A DNA stretch of 36,682 nt. Source: Planctomycetaceae bacterium. GTDB lineage: Bacteria > Planctomycetota > Phycisphaerae > Phycisphaerales > SM1A02. Location of the stretch: positions 1 through 36,682 of the forward strand of contig CANJHD010000021.1 of the NCBI GenBank assembly GCA_947474065.1, read 5' to 3'. How positions within the stretch are numbered: position 1 is the first letter of the stretch; each line of letters starts with the position of its first letter. The translations under genes and the position numbers were made by a program. Shown here piece after piece: positions 16,825 through 25,900 of the stretch. Below the pieces are notes generated by a model that saw only the letters and a list, made by a program, of their open reading frames with translations, was not told the origin of the DNA and did no database searches.

Positions 16825-17552
16825 ATCTCATGGAATCTATTCGATCGCGCGACATGGATATGAGTGAACTCTGGGATGCGTACCGCTCGCAGATTGTTGC
16901 ATCACTGGCAGCAGCTCTGGTGGTGGCACTCTTGGCGGGTGGATCATGGTGGTGGTTTGCGGTCCGCTGGAAAGCCCCGCCATCCATCTTTGATTCGCCA
17001 GTTGACAACGTGTTGGGGTACTTCACAACAGACGACTTCAACCTCTTGTCTGTTGATGAGCGCGTCAAATACGTGCAGCAATTCATTAGCCGCTTTCGCG
17101 GAATGAACCAGCAAGACAGCGTGGTGGCCGCCGCGTTCTTGTCTGGAGTGACAGGCAAGGTGCGCGAGCAGATGACACAGAATGTACGGATTCTTGCCAA
17201 GGACATCTTGATTCAAGGCGCCGCCACCTATGTAAATCTGCCGATTGGCGAGCGCGGTGCCTTCATTGACAAGTGGGTGGCTGATTGGTTTCGCTTCGCA
17301 GAGTCGACTGCTACTGGCAAGGAATCAGAGAGTACGAACGACGACATCATGACGAACGCGCGCGCAGAAGCAAAGCGCGGCGAAGAGCGGCAGCGAGATC
17401 GGATGAAGGGCAAGAGTTTGAGCGACAAAGGCGCGGATCGCTTTCTTGGATTCTGGCAATCTGAAGTAGAGCCCGCGTCAAGCCCGAGGGAGCAGGCGCA
17501 GATATCACGCTTCATGGACGCGGTGCGCACGCGCATGCTGACTGGGCAGTGA
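16821..17552 (+). CDS. Single-pass membrane protein of unknown function
   Basis: 243 residues. A cytoplasmic N-terminus of ~24 residues is followed by one hydrophobic helix at ~27-47 (IVASLAAALVVALLAG then a Trp-rich edge). The soluble C-terminal domain is mostly helical and charged, with a strongly basic and acidic stretch near 180-205. I recognise no family. It starts in an ATGA overlap with the prepilin-like gene and ends in a GTGA overlap with hrpB, so the three are translated together. The close tie to the prepilin-like gene suggests a partner at the inner membrane. Confidence 0.75.
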   Translation: MNLMESIRSRDMDMSELWDAYRSQIVASLAAALVVALLAGGSWWWFAVRWKAPPSIFDSPVDNVLGYFTTDDFNLLSVDERVKYVQQFISRFRGMNQQDSVVAAAFLSGVTGKVREQMTQNVRILAKDILIQGAATYVNLPIGERGAFIDKWVADWFRFAESTATGKESESTNDDIMTNARAEAKRGEERQRDRMKGKSLSDKGADRFLGFWQSEVEPASSPREQAQISRFMDAVRTRMLTGQ

Positions 17553-20239
17553 CGGACCCGCGCACGAATGCGAAGGGTGACTTGCCACTGCGCCGCGGGG
17601 GTGCGAGTGATGCCGTTGATGCCGTCCATGTTGGCTCCGCATTGCCAGTACTACGCGCCGCTGGACAGATCACTGAATGCATGCGAACAGCCCGCGCGAT
17701 GGTGTTGACCGCCGCGACGGGTAGCGGCAAGACCACGCAAGTGCCGCAGATATTGGCGCGATCTGGGCTTGTTGATGGGCAAATCGTGGTGCTCGAACCG
17801 CGTCGACTTGCGGCGCGCATGACGGCACGACGCGTTGCCGAAGAGATGGGCGTGGCGCTCGGTGAGGATGTCGGCTTTCAAACACGGTTCGAGCGCATGG
17901 TCGGGCCGCGCACGCGCATTCGATTTGTCACCGAGGGCGTGTTCTTGCGTCAAGCGCAGCGCGATCCTCTGTTGAAGGGAATCGGATGCGTGTTGCTTGA
18001 TGAATTCCATGAACGCAGTGTGTTTGCTGATCTTGCGCTGGGAGTAGTGCGCGCCGCGCGCGAGCAGCGTCCGGAGTTGATGGTTGCCGCGATGAGTGCA
18101 ACGATGGATGCAGGGCAGGCGGCGGCGTATCTCTCTGCGCCTGTGATCACCGCCGAGGGCCGTGCGTATCCGGTGAGCATTCGCTACGAGCCGGGCGCAG
18201 AAAGTGCGCCGGTTTGGGAGCGCGCCGCTCGCGCCGTGCGCCGGCTCGTTGATGAAGGGCATGAAGGTGATGCACTGGTGTTCATGCCGGGTGCGTTTGA
18301 GATCGATCGCACTGTGGATTCCGTGCGCGCAGAGCTTCGTGCGATTGCGGGAGGCAGCGTGTTCGACGTGGTGCCGCTACACGGATCGATGCCCGCCGAT
18401 CGGCAAGATGCCGCCGTTGCGCCTGCAGCGCGTGGTCGTCGCAAGGTGATTGTGGCGACGAATGTTGCGGAGACGTCGATCACCATTCCGGGCGTTCGCA
18501 TGGTTGTTGATTCTGGATTGGCGCGCGTATTCCGTGTGGATCCGCGTCGCGGTTTGAATGCATTGCGCACCGAGGCGATCAGCCGTGCGAGTGCCGATCA
18601 ACGTTCTGGCCGAGCCGGCCGCACTGCGCCGGGTGCATGCGTGCGGTTGTGGACGGATTGGGAACAGGCACAGCGACCGGCGGCGGAAACGCCGGAAGTG
18701 CGGCGCATCGATCTAGCGGAATCCATGTTGATGGTGCTGTCCATGGGCTTCGGTCCGTTCGAGAAATTTCCGTGGCTTGATCCGCCTGCTGATGATGCAG
18801 TGTTGCGCGCGCGTGGCACGCTCGATGCGATCGGAGCGATCAATGCAGATGGGATGCTGACTGCGCTTGGCAAGCGGCTTGCGCGCATTCCTGTTCATCC
18901 GCGGCTTGGTCGCGTATTGGTGGAAGCGGCATCGCTTGGTGTCCTTGAGCGCGCGGCGCGTTGGTGCGCGATTGTTTCTGACCGTGATGTTGTGCAGAGC
19001 GGCGGTCCGGCGCAATTGGTCCGATTGACGCCCGACGGCGAGCCACCGAGTGATATTGGCGCGCGCGAAGAATTGCTGTTGCGCGTAGAGGCGAGTGGAT
19101 TTCGAAACGCGCGGCACGAGGGTGTTGACGCGTCGCTTGGAGCTTGTCGCGAGGTGGCGTCTGCTGCGCGTGAGTTGGTGCGCGCGGCGTCGGGTGGCGA
19201 TGATGATCGGATCACGGCGGGGCGGGATAGCGGGGCACACGGTGGCGTGGTGCAGAGCGATCAGGCAAATAGTGCCGCGACCGCTGCGTTTGAAGGCGAC
19301 TCATTTGCACGCGTTTCGCGGGCGTTGCTGGCGGGCTTCGCTGATCATGTTGGATGGCGGATGGACGCGCAGCGGCCGCATTGCGCAATGCCAGGGCGCC
19401 GCAAGGTGAGTATCGATCCAACCAGTATTCAGCGTGGTTCTGGCTTTGTTTTAGCACTTGAGGTGCGCGAGGGCGGGCGTGGCGATCAACTGCATCAGTT
19501 GCTTGGAATGGTCACGCCGCTCGATGTGGAGTGGGTGGAACATGCAATGCCGGATCGAGTTTCTACGCAGACCGAGGTGCGTTTCAGTGATGAACTTGGC
19601 GCGGCAGCCGAGTTCGAAGAGCGCGTCTTTGACGGCATCGTTTTTGCGCAGATCGTTCGACCATTGCGAGGTCATGAGGCCAAGGCGGCTGCTCACGAAG
19701 AATTGGCAACGCGCGTAGCGAGTGGTGAGTTGCGGCCGGCAACATGGGACGAGTCGGTTGATCAGTGGATCGCGCGGGTGCGATGTGTTGCCGCGTGGTT
19801 TCCGGAGCGCGGCTTGATTACCTATGACGCTGATGATCTTGGCGTGCTGGCAGCAGAAATCGCGCAGGGGTGCGCGCGCGCTTCAGATCTTGATACGCGT
19901 CCGGTGCTCGATATATTTCGCGGCGCACTGTCATGGGACGAACAGCAATTTGTAGAGCGTGCGGCGCCGGCGGCGCTCGCGCTTGCGAGTGGATGGAAGA
20001 TGAAAGTTGAGTACGCCGAGGGCAAGCCGCCGCGTGGTCGCGGCAAGATTCAGGACTTCTATGACTTCGTTGGACACCCAACAGTTGCTGGTGGTCGTGT
20101 GAAGGTGGTGCTCGAATTGCTTGGGCCGAATCGGCGACCAGTGCAGGTGACAGAGGATCTGCCGGGCTTCTGGGAGCGGCTGTATCCGGAAGTGAAGAAG
20201 GAGCTCAAACGGCGCTATCCGAGGCATGAGTGGCGATGA
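17549..20239 (+). CDS. hrpB: ATP-dependent helicase HrpB
   Basis: 896 residues, close to the usual ~820-850 for this family of DExH-box helicases. Walker A is GSGKT (58-62), motif II is DEFH (151-154), motif III is SATMD, and motif VI is the QRSGRAGR region. The C-terminal HrpB domain ends with GRVKVVLELLGPNRRPVQVT, then FWERLYPEVKKELKRRYPRHEWR (two separate segments), a family hallmark. A Ser/Asp/Gly-rich insertion lies at ~545-575. Its substrate in most bacteria is not established; mRNA processing roles are reported for relatives. The GTG start overlaps the previous stop (GTGA). Confidence 0.94.
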   Translation: MTDPRTNAKGDLPLRRGGASDAVDAVHVGSALPVLRAAGQITECMRTARAMVLTAATGSGKTTQVPQILARSGLVDGQIVVLEPRRLAARMTARRVAEEMGVALGEDVGFQTRFERMVGPRTRIRFVTEGVFLRQAQRDPLLKGIGCVLLDEFHERSVFADLALGVVRAAREQRPELMVAAMSATMDAGQAAAYLSAPVITAEGRAYPVSIRYEPGAESAPVWERAARAVRRLVDEGHEGDALVFMPGAFEIDRTVDSVRAELRAIAGGSVFDVVPLHGSMPADRQDAAVAPAARGRRKVIVATNVAETSITIPGVRMVVDSGLARVFRVDPRRGLNALRTEAISRASADQRSGRAGRTAPGACVRLWTDWEQAQRPAAETPEVRRIDLAESMLMVLSMGFGPFEKFPWLDPPADDAVLRARGTLDAIGAINADGMLTALGKRLARIPVHPRLGRVLVEAASLGVLERAARWCAIVSDRDVVQSGGPAQLVRLTPDGEPPSDIGAREELLLRVEASGFRNARHEGVDASLGACREVASAARELVRAASGGDDDRITAGRDSGAHGGVVQSDQANSAATAAFEGDSFARVSRALLAGFADHVGWRMDAQRPHCAMPGRRKVSIDPTSIQRGSGFVLALEVREGGRGDQLHQLLGMVTPLDVEWVEHAMPDRVSTQTEVRFSDELGAAAEFEERVFDGIVFAQIVRPLRGHEAKAAAHEELATRVASGELRPATWDESVDQWIARVRCVAAWFPERGLITYDADDLGVLAAEIAQGCARASDLDTRPVLDIFRGALSWDEQQFVERAAPAALALASGWKMKVEYAEGKPPRGRGKIQDFYDFVGHPTVAGGRVKVVLELLGPNRRPVQVTEDLPGFWERLYPEVKKELKRRYPRHEWR

Positions 20240-20300
20240 CGTAACTCCTTGTCGCCCATGGATTAGTGAGTGGCAGTTCGCGTTTTATGCGCTGTTTCGT

Positions 20301-20306
20301 TAGAAT
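20301..20306 (+). promoter_or_regulatory. TANNNT box (TAGAAT) before folC
   Basis: TAGAAT is followed by 8 nt and the ATG at 20315. There is no Shine-Dalgarno sequence. The placement supports translation from this ATG and hence the reality of the long basic N-terminus of the protein. Confidence 0.55.
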
Positions 20307-20314
20307 GCCCGCCT

Positions 20315-22153
20315 ATGCCAAAGGTGACCTCCGCTAGCGCCTCGCGCGCCGGCTCCAAGACGGTTTCCCGCCTCGCACCTGTAAAAAGCGCCACCGCTAA
20401 GACAAGCGGAAACGGCAAGACGAAAGTAGTAGCGTCGGTGACAGTCAAGTCGGTTGTGAAGGGGAAGACGGTTCCGGTCATCAAGTCTTCGACGAAGACG
20501 GTGCCTGTTGCGAAGTCCGCGACTGGTGCGAAGACGGTGACCTCTGCGAAGACCACGCCTGTTGCGAAGACCACGATCGCAGCAACTGTGAAGACCACGC
20601 CGGTTGCAAAGGCTGTTGTGACTGCGAAGTCACCGGTCGCATCGAAGCCTGTTGGCACTCGGAGTTCCGTGACGGCGGCATCCAACCTGAAGGTGTCGAC
20701 TGCGAAACAAACTGGCAAGCCAGTGGTTGCGGCTCGAACGCCGTTCACATTTACACCGAAGGCGCCCGCAACGGTTGAGCCAAAGCCAACCGCGGTGTTT
20801 GAGTGCCCGAAGCCGAATGAAATCACATCCATCATGATGGCGACGCGTTACTTGATGGCGCGCCCGGACTTTGAGCGGCTGCGTCCGGCGAAGTACGGCG
20901 AAGAGACCTTCAAGCTCGACCGCATGCACAAGCTCATGAGTCTGCTTGGCAATCCGCACCAGAAGATCAAGACGGTGCATGTTGCTGGAACAAACGGCAA
21001 GGGCAGCACAGTGGCGATGATCGCGTCGATGCTGCGTGCGTCCGGATATGCGGTGGGCGTGTACACCAGCCCGCATCTGATCGACATGCGCGAGCGCGTG
21101 CAGATTGATGGAAACCTCATTCCTAAGACGGAATTCGTGGATACGGTCCGCGCTGTGGCGAAGGCTGCAGAAAAGCTTGGCGAGCAGGCGACCTTCTTCG
21201 AATTGATGACTGCCGTTGCATTCGCGCACTTTGCGCAGCAGGCTGTTGATATTGCTGTGGTCGAGGTTGGCCTTGGTGGTCGCCTTGATTCGACCAATGT
21301 CATCACGCCGCTGGTGAGCATCGTGACATCGATTGATTTGGATCACACCAAGCTGCTTGGCGGAACCAAGGCACTGATTGCGCGCGAGAAGGCGGGCATC
21401 TTTAAGAAGGGTGTGCCAGCGTTGTTCTTCGAGCAGGATCCAGAAGTCGACGCTGTTATGCGCGAAGTAGCGCAATCAGTTGGCGCTGAGCTTCGGATTG
21501 TGAACAAGGACATCGAGTTCTCCAGCCGATTCTGCGTGACCCCAGATCTTGGACCGCACACGCGCGTTTGCATGTACACCAAGACCAGTCGTCTTGAGCA
21601 CGTTCCGGTGCCGTTGCAGGGCGAGCATCAGGCGAGCAACTGCGGACTCGCGCTTGCTGCAGTTGATGTTCTAAAGAACTTTGGCTTTGAGTTGTCCGAA
21701 GACAAGCTGACCGCTGGCCTTGCCGCAACCAAGATCCCAGGACGCATGGAAGTGGTTTCGCACCGTCCGCGTGTTCTTTGTGATGGCGCGCACAACCCAG
21801 CAGCCGTGAACGCGCTGATGCGTTGTGTCGGCGCGCATGTTCCGTACGACAGCATGGTGTGTGTATTCGGCTGCTGCGCTGACAAGGACATTGCCGAGAT
21901 GATTGACAAGGTCAATCTTGGCGCGGACAAAGTGATCTTTACGCGTGCGTCCTCGACGCCGCGCGCGGCGAGTCCAGAGGAGTTGCAGAAGCTCTTCCAG
22001 GAGCGTTCCGGCAAGATGAGTCAGATTGCACGGACGGTCCCGGAGGCCATTGACATGGCGATCCGCGGAGTGAGCCGTGAGGATCTGATCTGCGTGACCG
22101 GCAGCTTCTACGTCGTGGGCGAAGCCCTGAAGTACATCTCCGAGAAAAAATAA
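20315..22153 (+). CDS. folC: Folylpolyglutamate/dihydrofolate synthase with a lysine-rich repetitive N-terminal extension
   Basis: 612 residues; normal FolC is ~420-440. Residues ~175-612 are a complete Mur-ligase-type enzyme that adds glutamate to folates: P-loop GTNGKGST (225-232), then GVYTSPHLIDMRERV, VEVGLGGRLDSTNV, DLDHTKLLGG, IAREKAGIFKKG, and the C-terminal GRMEVV and DGAHNPAAVNAL. Residues 1-154 hold 23 Lys, 4 Arg and no Asp or Glu, and are rich in Ala, Thr, Val, Ser and Pro. Lys recurs every six residues over 45-111 (KTVPVA, KTTPVA, KAVVTA type units), like the tails of histone H1-like bacterial proteins. The ATG at 20315 has a TAGAAT box 8 nt upstream. An internal start near 20834 would give an ordinary FolC, but nothing marks it. 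The TAA stop is the first three bases of the RAYT element. Confidence 0.9.
   Translation: MPKVTSASASRAGSKTVSRLAPVKSATAKTSGNGKTKVVASVTVKSVVKGKTVPVIKSSTKTVPVAKSATGAKTVTSAKTTPVAKTTIAATVKTTPVAKAVVTAKSPVASKPVGTRSSVTAASNLKVSTAKQTGKPVVAARTPFTFTPKAPATVEPKPTAVFECPKPNEITSIMMATRYLMARPDFERLRPAKYGEETFKLDRMHKLMSLLGNPHQKIKTVHVAGTNGKGSTVAMIASMLRASGYAVGVYTSPHLIDMRERVQIDGNLIPKTEFVDTVRAVAKAAEKLGEQATFFELMTAVAFAHFAQQAVDIAVVEVGLGGRLDSTNVITPLVSIVTSIDLDHTKLLGGTKALIAREKAGIFKKGVPALFFEQDPEVDAVMREVAQSVGAELRIVNKDIEFSSRFCVTPDLGPHTRVCMYTKTSRLEHVPVPLQGEHQASNCGLALAAVDVLKNFGFELSEDKLTAGLAATKIPGRMEVVSHRPRVLCDGAHNPAAVNALMRCVGAHVPYDSMVCVFGCCADKDIAEMIDKVNLGADKVIFTRASSTPRAASPEELQKLFQERSGKMSQIARTVPEAIDMAIRGVSREDLICVTGSFYVVGEALKYISEKK
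20447..20662 (+). repeat. Degenerate 18-bp minisatellite encoding K-x5 hexapeptides in folC
   Basis: The DNA encoding residues 45-116 of FolC repeats with an 18-bp period, with units such as AAGACCACGCCTGTTGCG. Lysine codons fall every six codons at 45, 51, 57, then 61-85, then 93-111. Two short slips (4 and 8 residues) break the register. Units differ at several bases, so the array is old or under selection for composition only. Confidence 0.75.
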
Positions 22154-22184
22154 ATAGGTGCCGTTCACCCCTGTCCCTATTTTC
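22151..22184 (+). repeat. Left terminal inverted repeat of the RAYT element
   Basis: It begins TAAATAGGTGCCGTTCACC and continues CCTGTCCC then TATTTTC. It contains the small palindrome GGTG-CCGTT-CACC (22157-22169), a REP-like hairpin. The transposase stop codon lies inside the repeat. It differs from the right copy only at positions 20, 28 and 30. Confidence 0.85.
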
Positions 22185-22189
22185 TAGGG
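22175..22189. terminator. Small perfect hairpin at the 3' ends of folC and the transposase
   Basis: CCCTA (22175-22179) pairs with TAGGG (22185-22189) around TTTTC. It overlaps the transposase stop and lies 21 nt after the folC stop. The stem is only 5 bp with no following U-run, so it may be a recognition hairpin rather than a terminator. Confidence 0.3.
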
Positions 22190-22839
22190 CGCCCTCGTTT
22201 GCGTTGCGGGCCGATACCGAGTTCGGAATTGATTTGTGAAGTCCAATCCTCTGCCCCTAGTGGTCGGCCGAGGCATGTTGCCTCACGCAAGCGACTTCGG
22301 AATTCTGGGGTCGATTCGTTTAGGAGGCCTTGTCGCCACTGACTTGGCGAAATCGTCGGTGAAATGAGATCAATGTTTAGGAGTTCCGGCTTGGGTCCGA
22401 GACCCGCGTTGAATGCGGCACTCGACCAATTCCACTCCCATGCGCGAGAAACCATCCCAGCTGCGACAGGGTTTCGCTCGATGTACCGAATGGCAGACAG
22501 CGTGTAGTCCATATCCATGGGAGCAGCGAAGTATCGACCCTGCCAATTCGGCCCGCGCTTGCCAAGTTTTGAGTTTCGGAATCGAGAGAATTCGGAACAA
22601 ACATTCCCCATGAACTTTGGCAATGCGCCCTCGGTCGGCGAGACCCCGGCTAGGTGGAAGTGATTTCCCATAAGCACGAAGCCCGCGATTTGCATGTTGG
22701 TCTCTTGTTGCCACTCCAACAGCATGGACATGAAGACAGCACGATCTTCGTCGCAATCAAGGATGAAGCCCTTATGCGCTGCGCGCTGAACGATGTGGTA
22801 CGGGATGCCTGGTATGACGGATCGTGATGGCCTTGCCAT
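22177..22839 (-). CDS. REP-associated tyrosine transposase (Y1/IS200-like HUH family)
   Basis: 220 residues. The opening IPGIPYHIVQRAAHKGFIL, then IAGFVLMGNHFHLAGV with the HUH-type pair H60/H62, then NWQGRYFAAPMD, and RYIERNPVAAGMV with the probable catalytic Tyr119, is the standard RAYT layout. The tail ends in a basic RKRGRPRK. The motif usually reads MPNHVHL; here GNHFHL, still with both His. Such enzymes make single-strand cuts at REP palindromes through a 5'-phosphotyrosine link. The ATG is preceded by a ~116-bp leader with a TAAAAT on the minus strand (22899-22904) and a CCGCG/CGCGG stem (22874-22885). Its stop lies in the left inverted repeat. No frameshift is seen, so it appears intact. 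Confidence 0.9.
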   Translation of the reverse strand: MARPSRSVIPGIPYHIVQRAAHKGFILDCDEDRAVFMSMLLEWQQETNMQIAGFVLMGNHFHLAGVSPTEGALPKFMGNVCSEFSRFRNSKLGKRGPNWQGRYFAAPMDMDYTLSAIRYIERNPVAAGMVSRAWEWNWSSAAFNAGLGPKPELLNIDLISPTISPSQWRQGLLNESTPEFRSRLREATCLGRPLGAEDWTSQINSELGIGPQRKRGRPRK

Positions 22840-22955
22840 CCCGGCAGGATCTACGCCATGCGGAACTTCAGTCCCGCGACCGCGGTATTTCGAGACATAT
22901 TTTACAAATTTTGGCTCAGTACTTCTGACCGTTAACGATCATTTGCGGCGGCGAC

Positions 22956-22989
22956 GAAATTGGGGACAGTGGTGAACGGCACCTATTTA
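22956..22989 (-). repeat. Right terminal inverted repeat of the RAYT element
   Basis: Read on the minus strand it begins TAAATAGGTGCCGTTCACC and continues ACTGTCCCC then AATTTC. The palindrome GGTG-AACGG-CACC lies at 22971-22983. Its outer three bases form the leuS stop codon. Confidence 0.85.
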
Positions 22990-25900
22990 GAGGACGATGT
23001 TGACCATTCGTCCGGGGACTACCACGACCTTCTTTGGTGGCTTCTCGCCCAGGTGTGGCAGTACTTGCGGGTGCGCTAGTGCCATGGCCTCAATCTCCGC
23101 CGCACTTGCTGCTGTTGGCACCGTGATCCGTGCGCGGACTTTGCCCTGCACCTGGACCGCAATCTCTACCTCGCTGTCCACCAACATCGCTGGGTCAAAT
23201 GCCGGCCACTGCATTCCGTGCAGTCCGCCCGCTACGCCCAAGCGCTCCCCCAACTCATCAGCAATGTGAGGCGCAAATGGCCACAAGACACATGCGAATC
23301 GCACCAGCTGATCGTGCGTCATGCCGCCCTTCGTAGCGTCCGTCATGTCACTCGGTCGCGTCGCTGCATTCACCAACTCGATCATCGCCGCGATCGCCGT
23401 GTTGAAACTCAGGCGCTCAATGTCCTCGCCAACCTTCGCAATGGTTCGATGCAACTGCTTCTCAATCGTCGCGTCAGCCACCGCGGCGCACAACACATCA
23501 CCTGTGCGCTCATCAACCGCAAGACGCCACGCGCGCTGCAAGAAGCGGAACACACCAATAATGTCTCGCGTGTTCCATGGCTTCGACGCCTCAAGTGGTC
23601 CCATGTACATCTCGTACAAACGGAACGTGTCAGCGCCGTACTCCGCGATCACATCGTCCGGATTGACCACGTTTCGCAGGCTCTTTGACATCTTCGCAAC
23701 AATCTGCGTCACTTGCTCGCCAGTGGCTTTCTCCACGCACTGGCCCTCGCCGCGCTCCTCAACCTCGTCGATCGGCACCAATGTGCGGTCCGCACGCTGA
23801 TACGCATGGCTGGTGATGAGCCCTTGGTGGAACAACTTACCCATCGGCTCCGGCGTACTCACCTTGCCAAGATCAAAGAGCATCTTGTGCCAGAATCGCG
23901 CGTACAGAAGATGCAGCACCGCGTGCTCGCTGCCGCCGACATAAAGGTCAACACCGCCCGCGTGGCACGTGGCCGCGTCATACGAAGTCGGAGCGGCAAC
24001 AGACGCCGCGTCTGCGCTGGATTCGCCCGTCCCCTTCGCACTCTTCTTCCGCGACAACATCCAATATCGCTCCGCCGCCGGATCAACAAATGCCTGCGCA
24101 TCCTTCGGCGAGCAATAGCGCAGGTAGTACCAGCAACTTCCCGCCCAACCCGGCATCGTGTTCGTCTCGCGCACCACTGCAGTGTCCGCAGGCAAGAGCG
24201 CAGGATCAACGCCCGCCGCGCCAGCCGTCGTATGCGTCCAATCGCGCGCCTTCGCGAGCGGTGGCTGCGGCGTACTACTTTCTATTGGGCGATAGTCCGC
24301 AAGCGGTGGCAACGCCACAGGCAACGCAGTCATCGATACCGGATAGTGATTTCCTTCTGCGTCGTACACCACAGGGAACGGCTCGCCCCAATAGCGCTGT
24401 CGACTAAATAGCCAGTCGCGCAGGCGATAGTTGATGCGCAGGCCGCCGATGCCCTTCGCTTCAAGCCACGCAATCGCAGCGCGTTTCGCGTCGGCCGTAC
24501 TCATGCCGTTCATCGAAAGTCCGCTCGCGGTGTTCGCGCTATTGATCGCACGGCCCTCGCCGCTCGTTGCCGTCTCGCCGGTCCATGCAACACCCGCGAT
24601 GTCGACAACCTGCAGCACTGGCAGCGCGAATTCCTTTGCAAATTCAAAGTCGCGCTCGTCATGCGCAGGTACCGCCATGATCGCGCCGGTTCCGTAGCCC
24701 ATGAGCACGTAGTCGGCGGTCCACACCGGGATGCGCGCGCCCGTGGCTGGATTCACAGCAAACAAGCCAGTCGACACACCCGTCTTCTTCTTTGATTCTT
24801 GACGATCGATATCCGATCGGTTCTTCGCCCACGCAACATATTCGGTCAGCCGCGCGTCGCCACCGCGCGCCACTACGCGCGCGATCAATGAATGTTCCGG
24901 CGCAACCACCATGTATGTGGCACCGAACAGCGTGTCCGGCCGCGTGGTGAAGACCGAGAGGAACTCGTTCTCAACATGAGCGCCATCCACCTCAAACCGA
25001 ATCTCTGCGCCCTCGCTGCGCCCGATCCACTCACTCTGCATAGTGCGCGTCGAATCAGGCCATTCCACCAATGCGAGATCAGCAAGCAAGCGATCCGCGT
25101 ACGAAGTGATGCGGAACATCCACTGCTTGAGCGGCATGCGCACCACTGGATGACCACCGCGCTCACTGCGCCCATCAATGATCTCTTCGTTGGCAAGTAC
25201 GGTGCCTAATTTCGCGCACCAGTTCACGGTCTGCGTGCCCAAATACGCCAATCGGAATCCATCGAGATACACCTGGCGTTCACGCTTCGTGCACGCGCTC
25301 CAGCGTTTCGTCACGCCCACGCCCACGCCCACGCGCGCGCCACTCGCCGACGAAGTTGCGCCGCTTGCAGATGAGGCGGCACCGCTTGCGGCACTGTCTG
25401 CGCTCATCGCCGTAATTTCTCGATCTTCGCTCACCAACGCTGCCTCCAACTCACTGATCGGTCGGGCGGCCTTCACCTTCGGATCGAACCATGCGTTGTA
25501 AGCCAGCAGCCAAATCCACTGCGTCCACTTGTAGTAGTCGGGATCGATCGTTGCAAATTCGCGCGACCAGTCGTACATGAATCCAAAGCGCTTCAACTGC
25601 CGCCGAAAATTATCAATGGCTTTCTTGGTGGTGACCTCTGGATGCACGCCCGTCTGAATGGCGTATTGCTCCGCAGGCAGACCGAACGCGTCCCAACCCA
25701 TGGGATGCAGCACGTTGAAGCCCTTCATCTTCTTGAAACGGCAGATGATGTCGGTGGCGGTGTAGCCCTCAGGGTGGCCAACATGGAGCCCCGCACCGGA
25801 TGGGTACGGGAACATGTCCAAGCAATAGAACTTTGGCCGCGATGCGTCGAATCCTGGCTCGCCGGGGTTCGGTTGTCTGTAACCGCCGCCCGCCGCCTCA

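Larger units (their letters stand above)
22151..22989. mobile_element. RAYT (REP-associated tyrosine transposase) element with 34-bp terminal inverted repeats
   Basis: An 839-bp unit holding one transposase gene (22177-22839) bounded by inverted repeats 22151-22184 and 22956-22989 that match at 31 of 34 positions. It sits exactly between the convergent folC and leuS. The outermost TAA of the left repeat is the folC stop, and the outermost TTA of the right repeat is the leuS stop on the minus strand. No target-site duplication is visible (flanks AAAAAA and GAGGAC), as expected for HUH/tyrosine-type enzymes. These elements are usually domesticated or move rarely. Confidence 0.8.

Noticed and set aside
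20447-20662. CRISPR-like or spaced direct-repeat array
   Set aside because: The units are contiguous, degenerate, 18 bp long and in frame inside a protein gene; there are no spacers.
22141-22995. Insertion sequence with target-site duplication
   Set aside because: The bases outside the two inverted repeats do not match, and the enzyme is of the RAYT/HUH type that makes no duplication.
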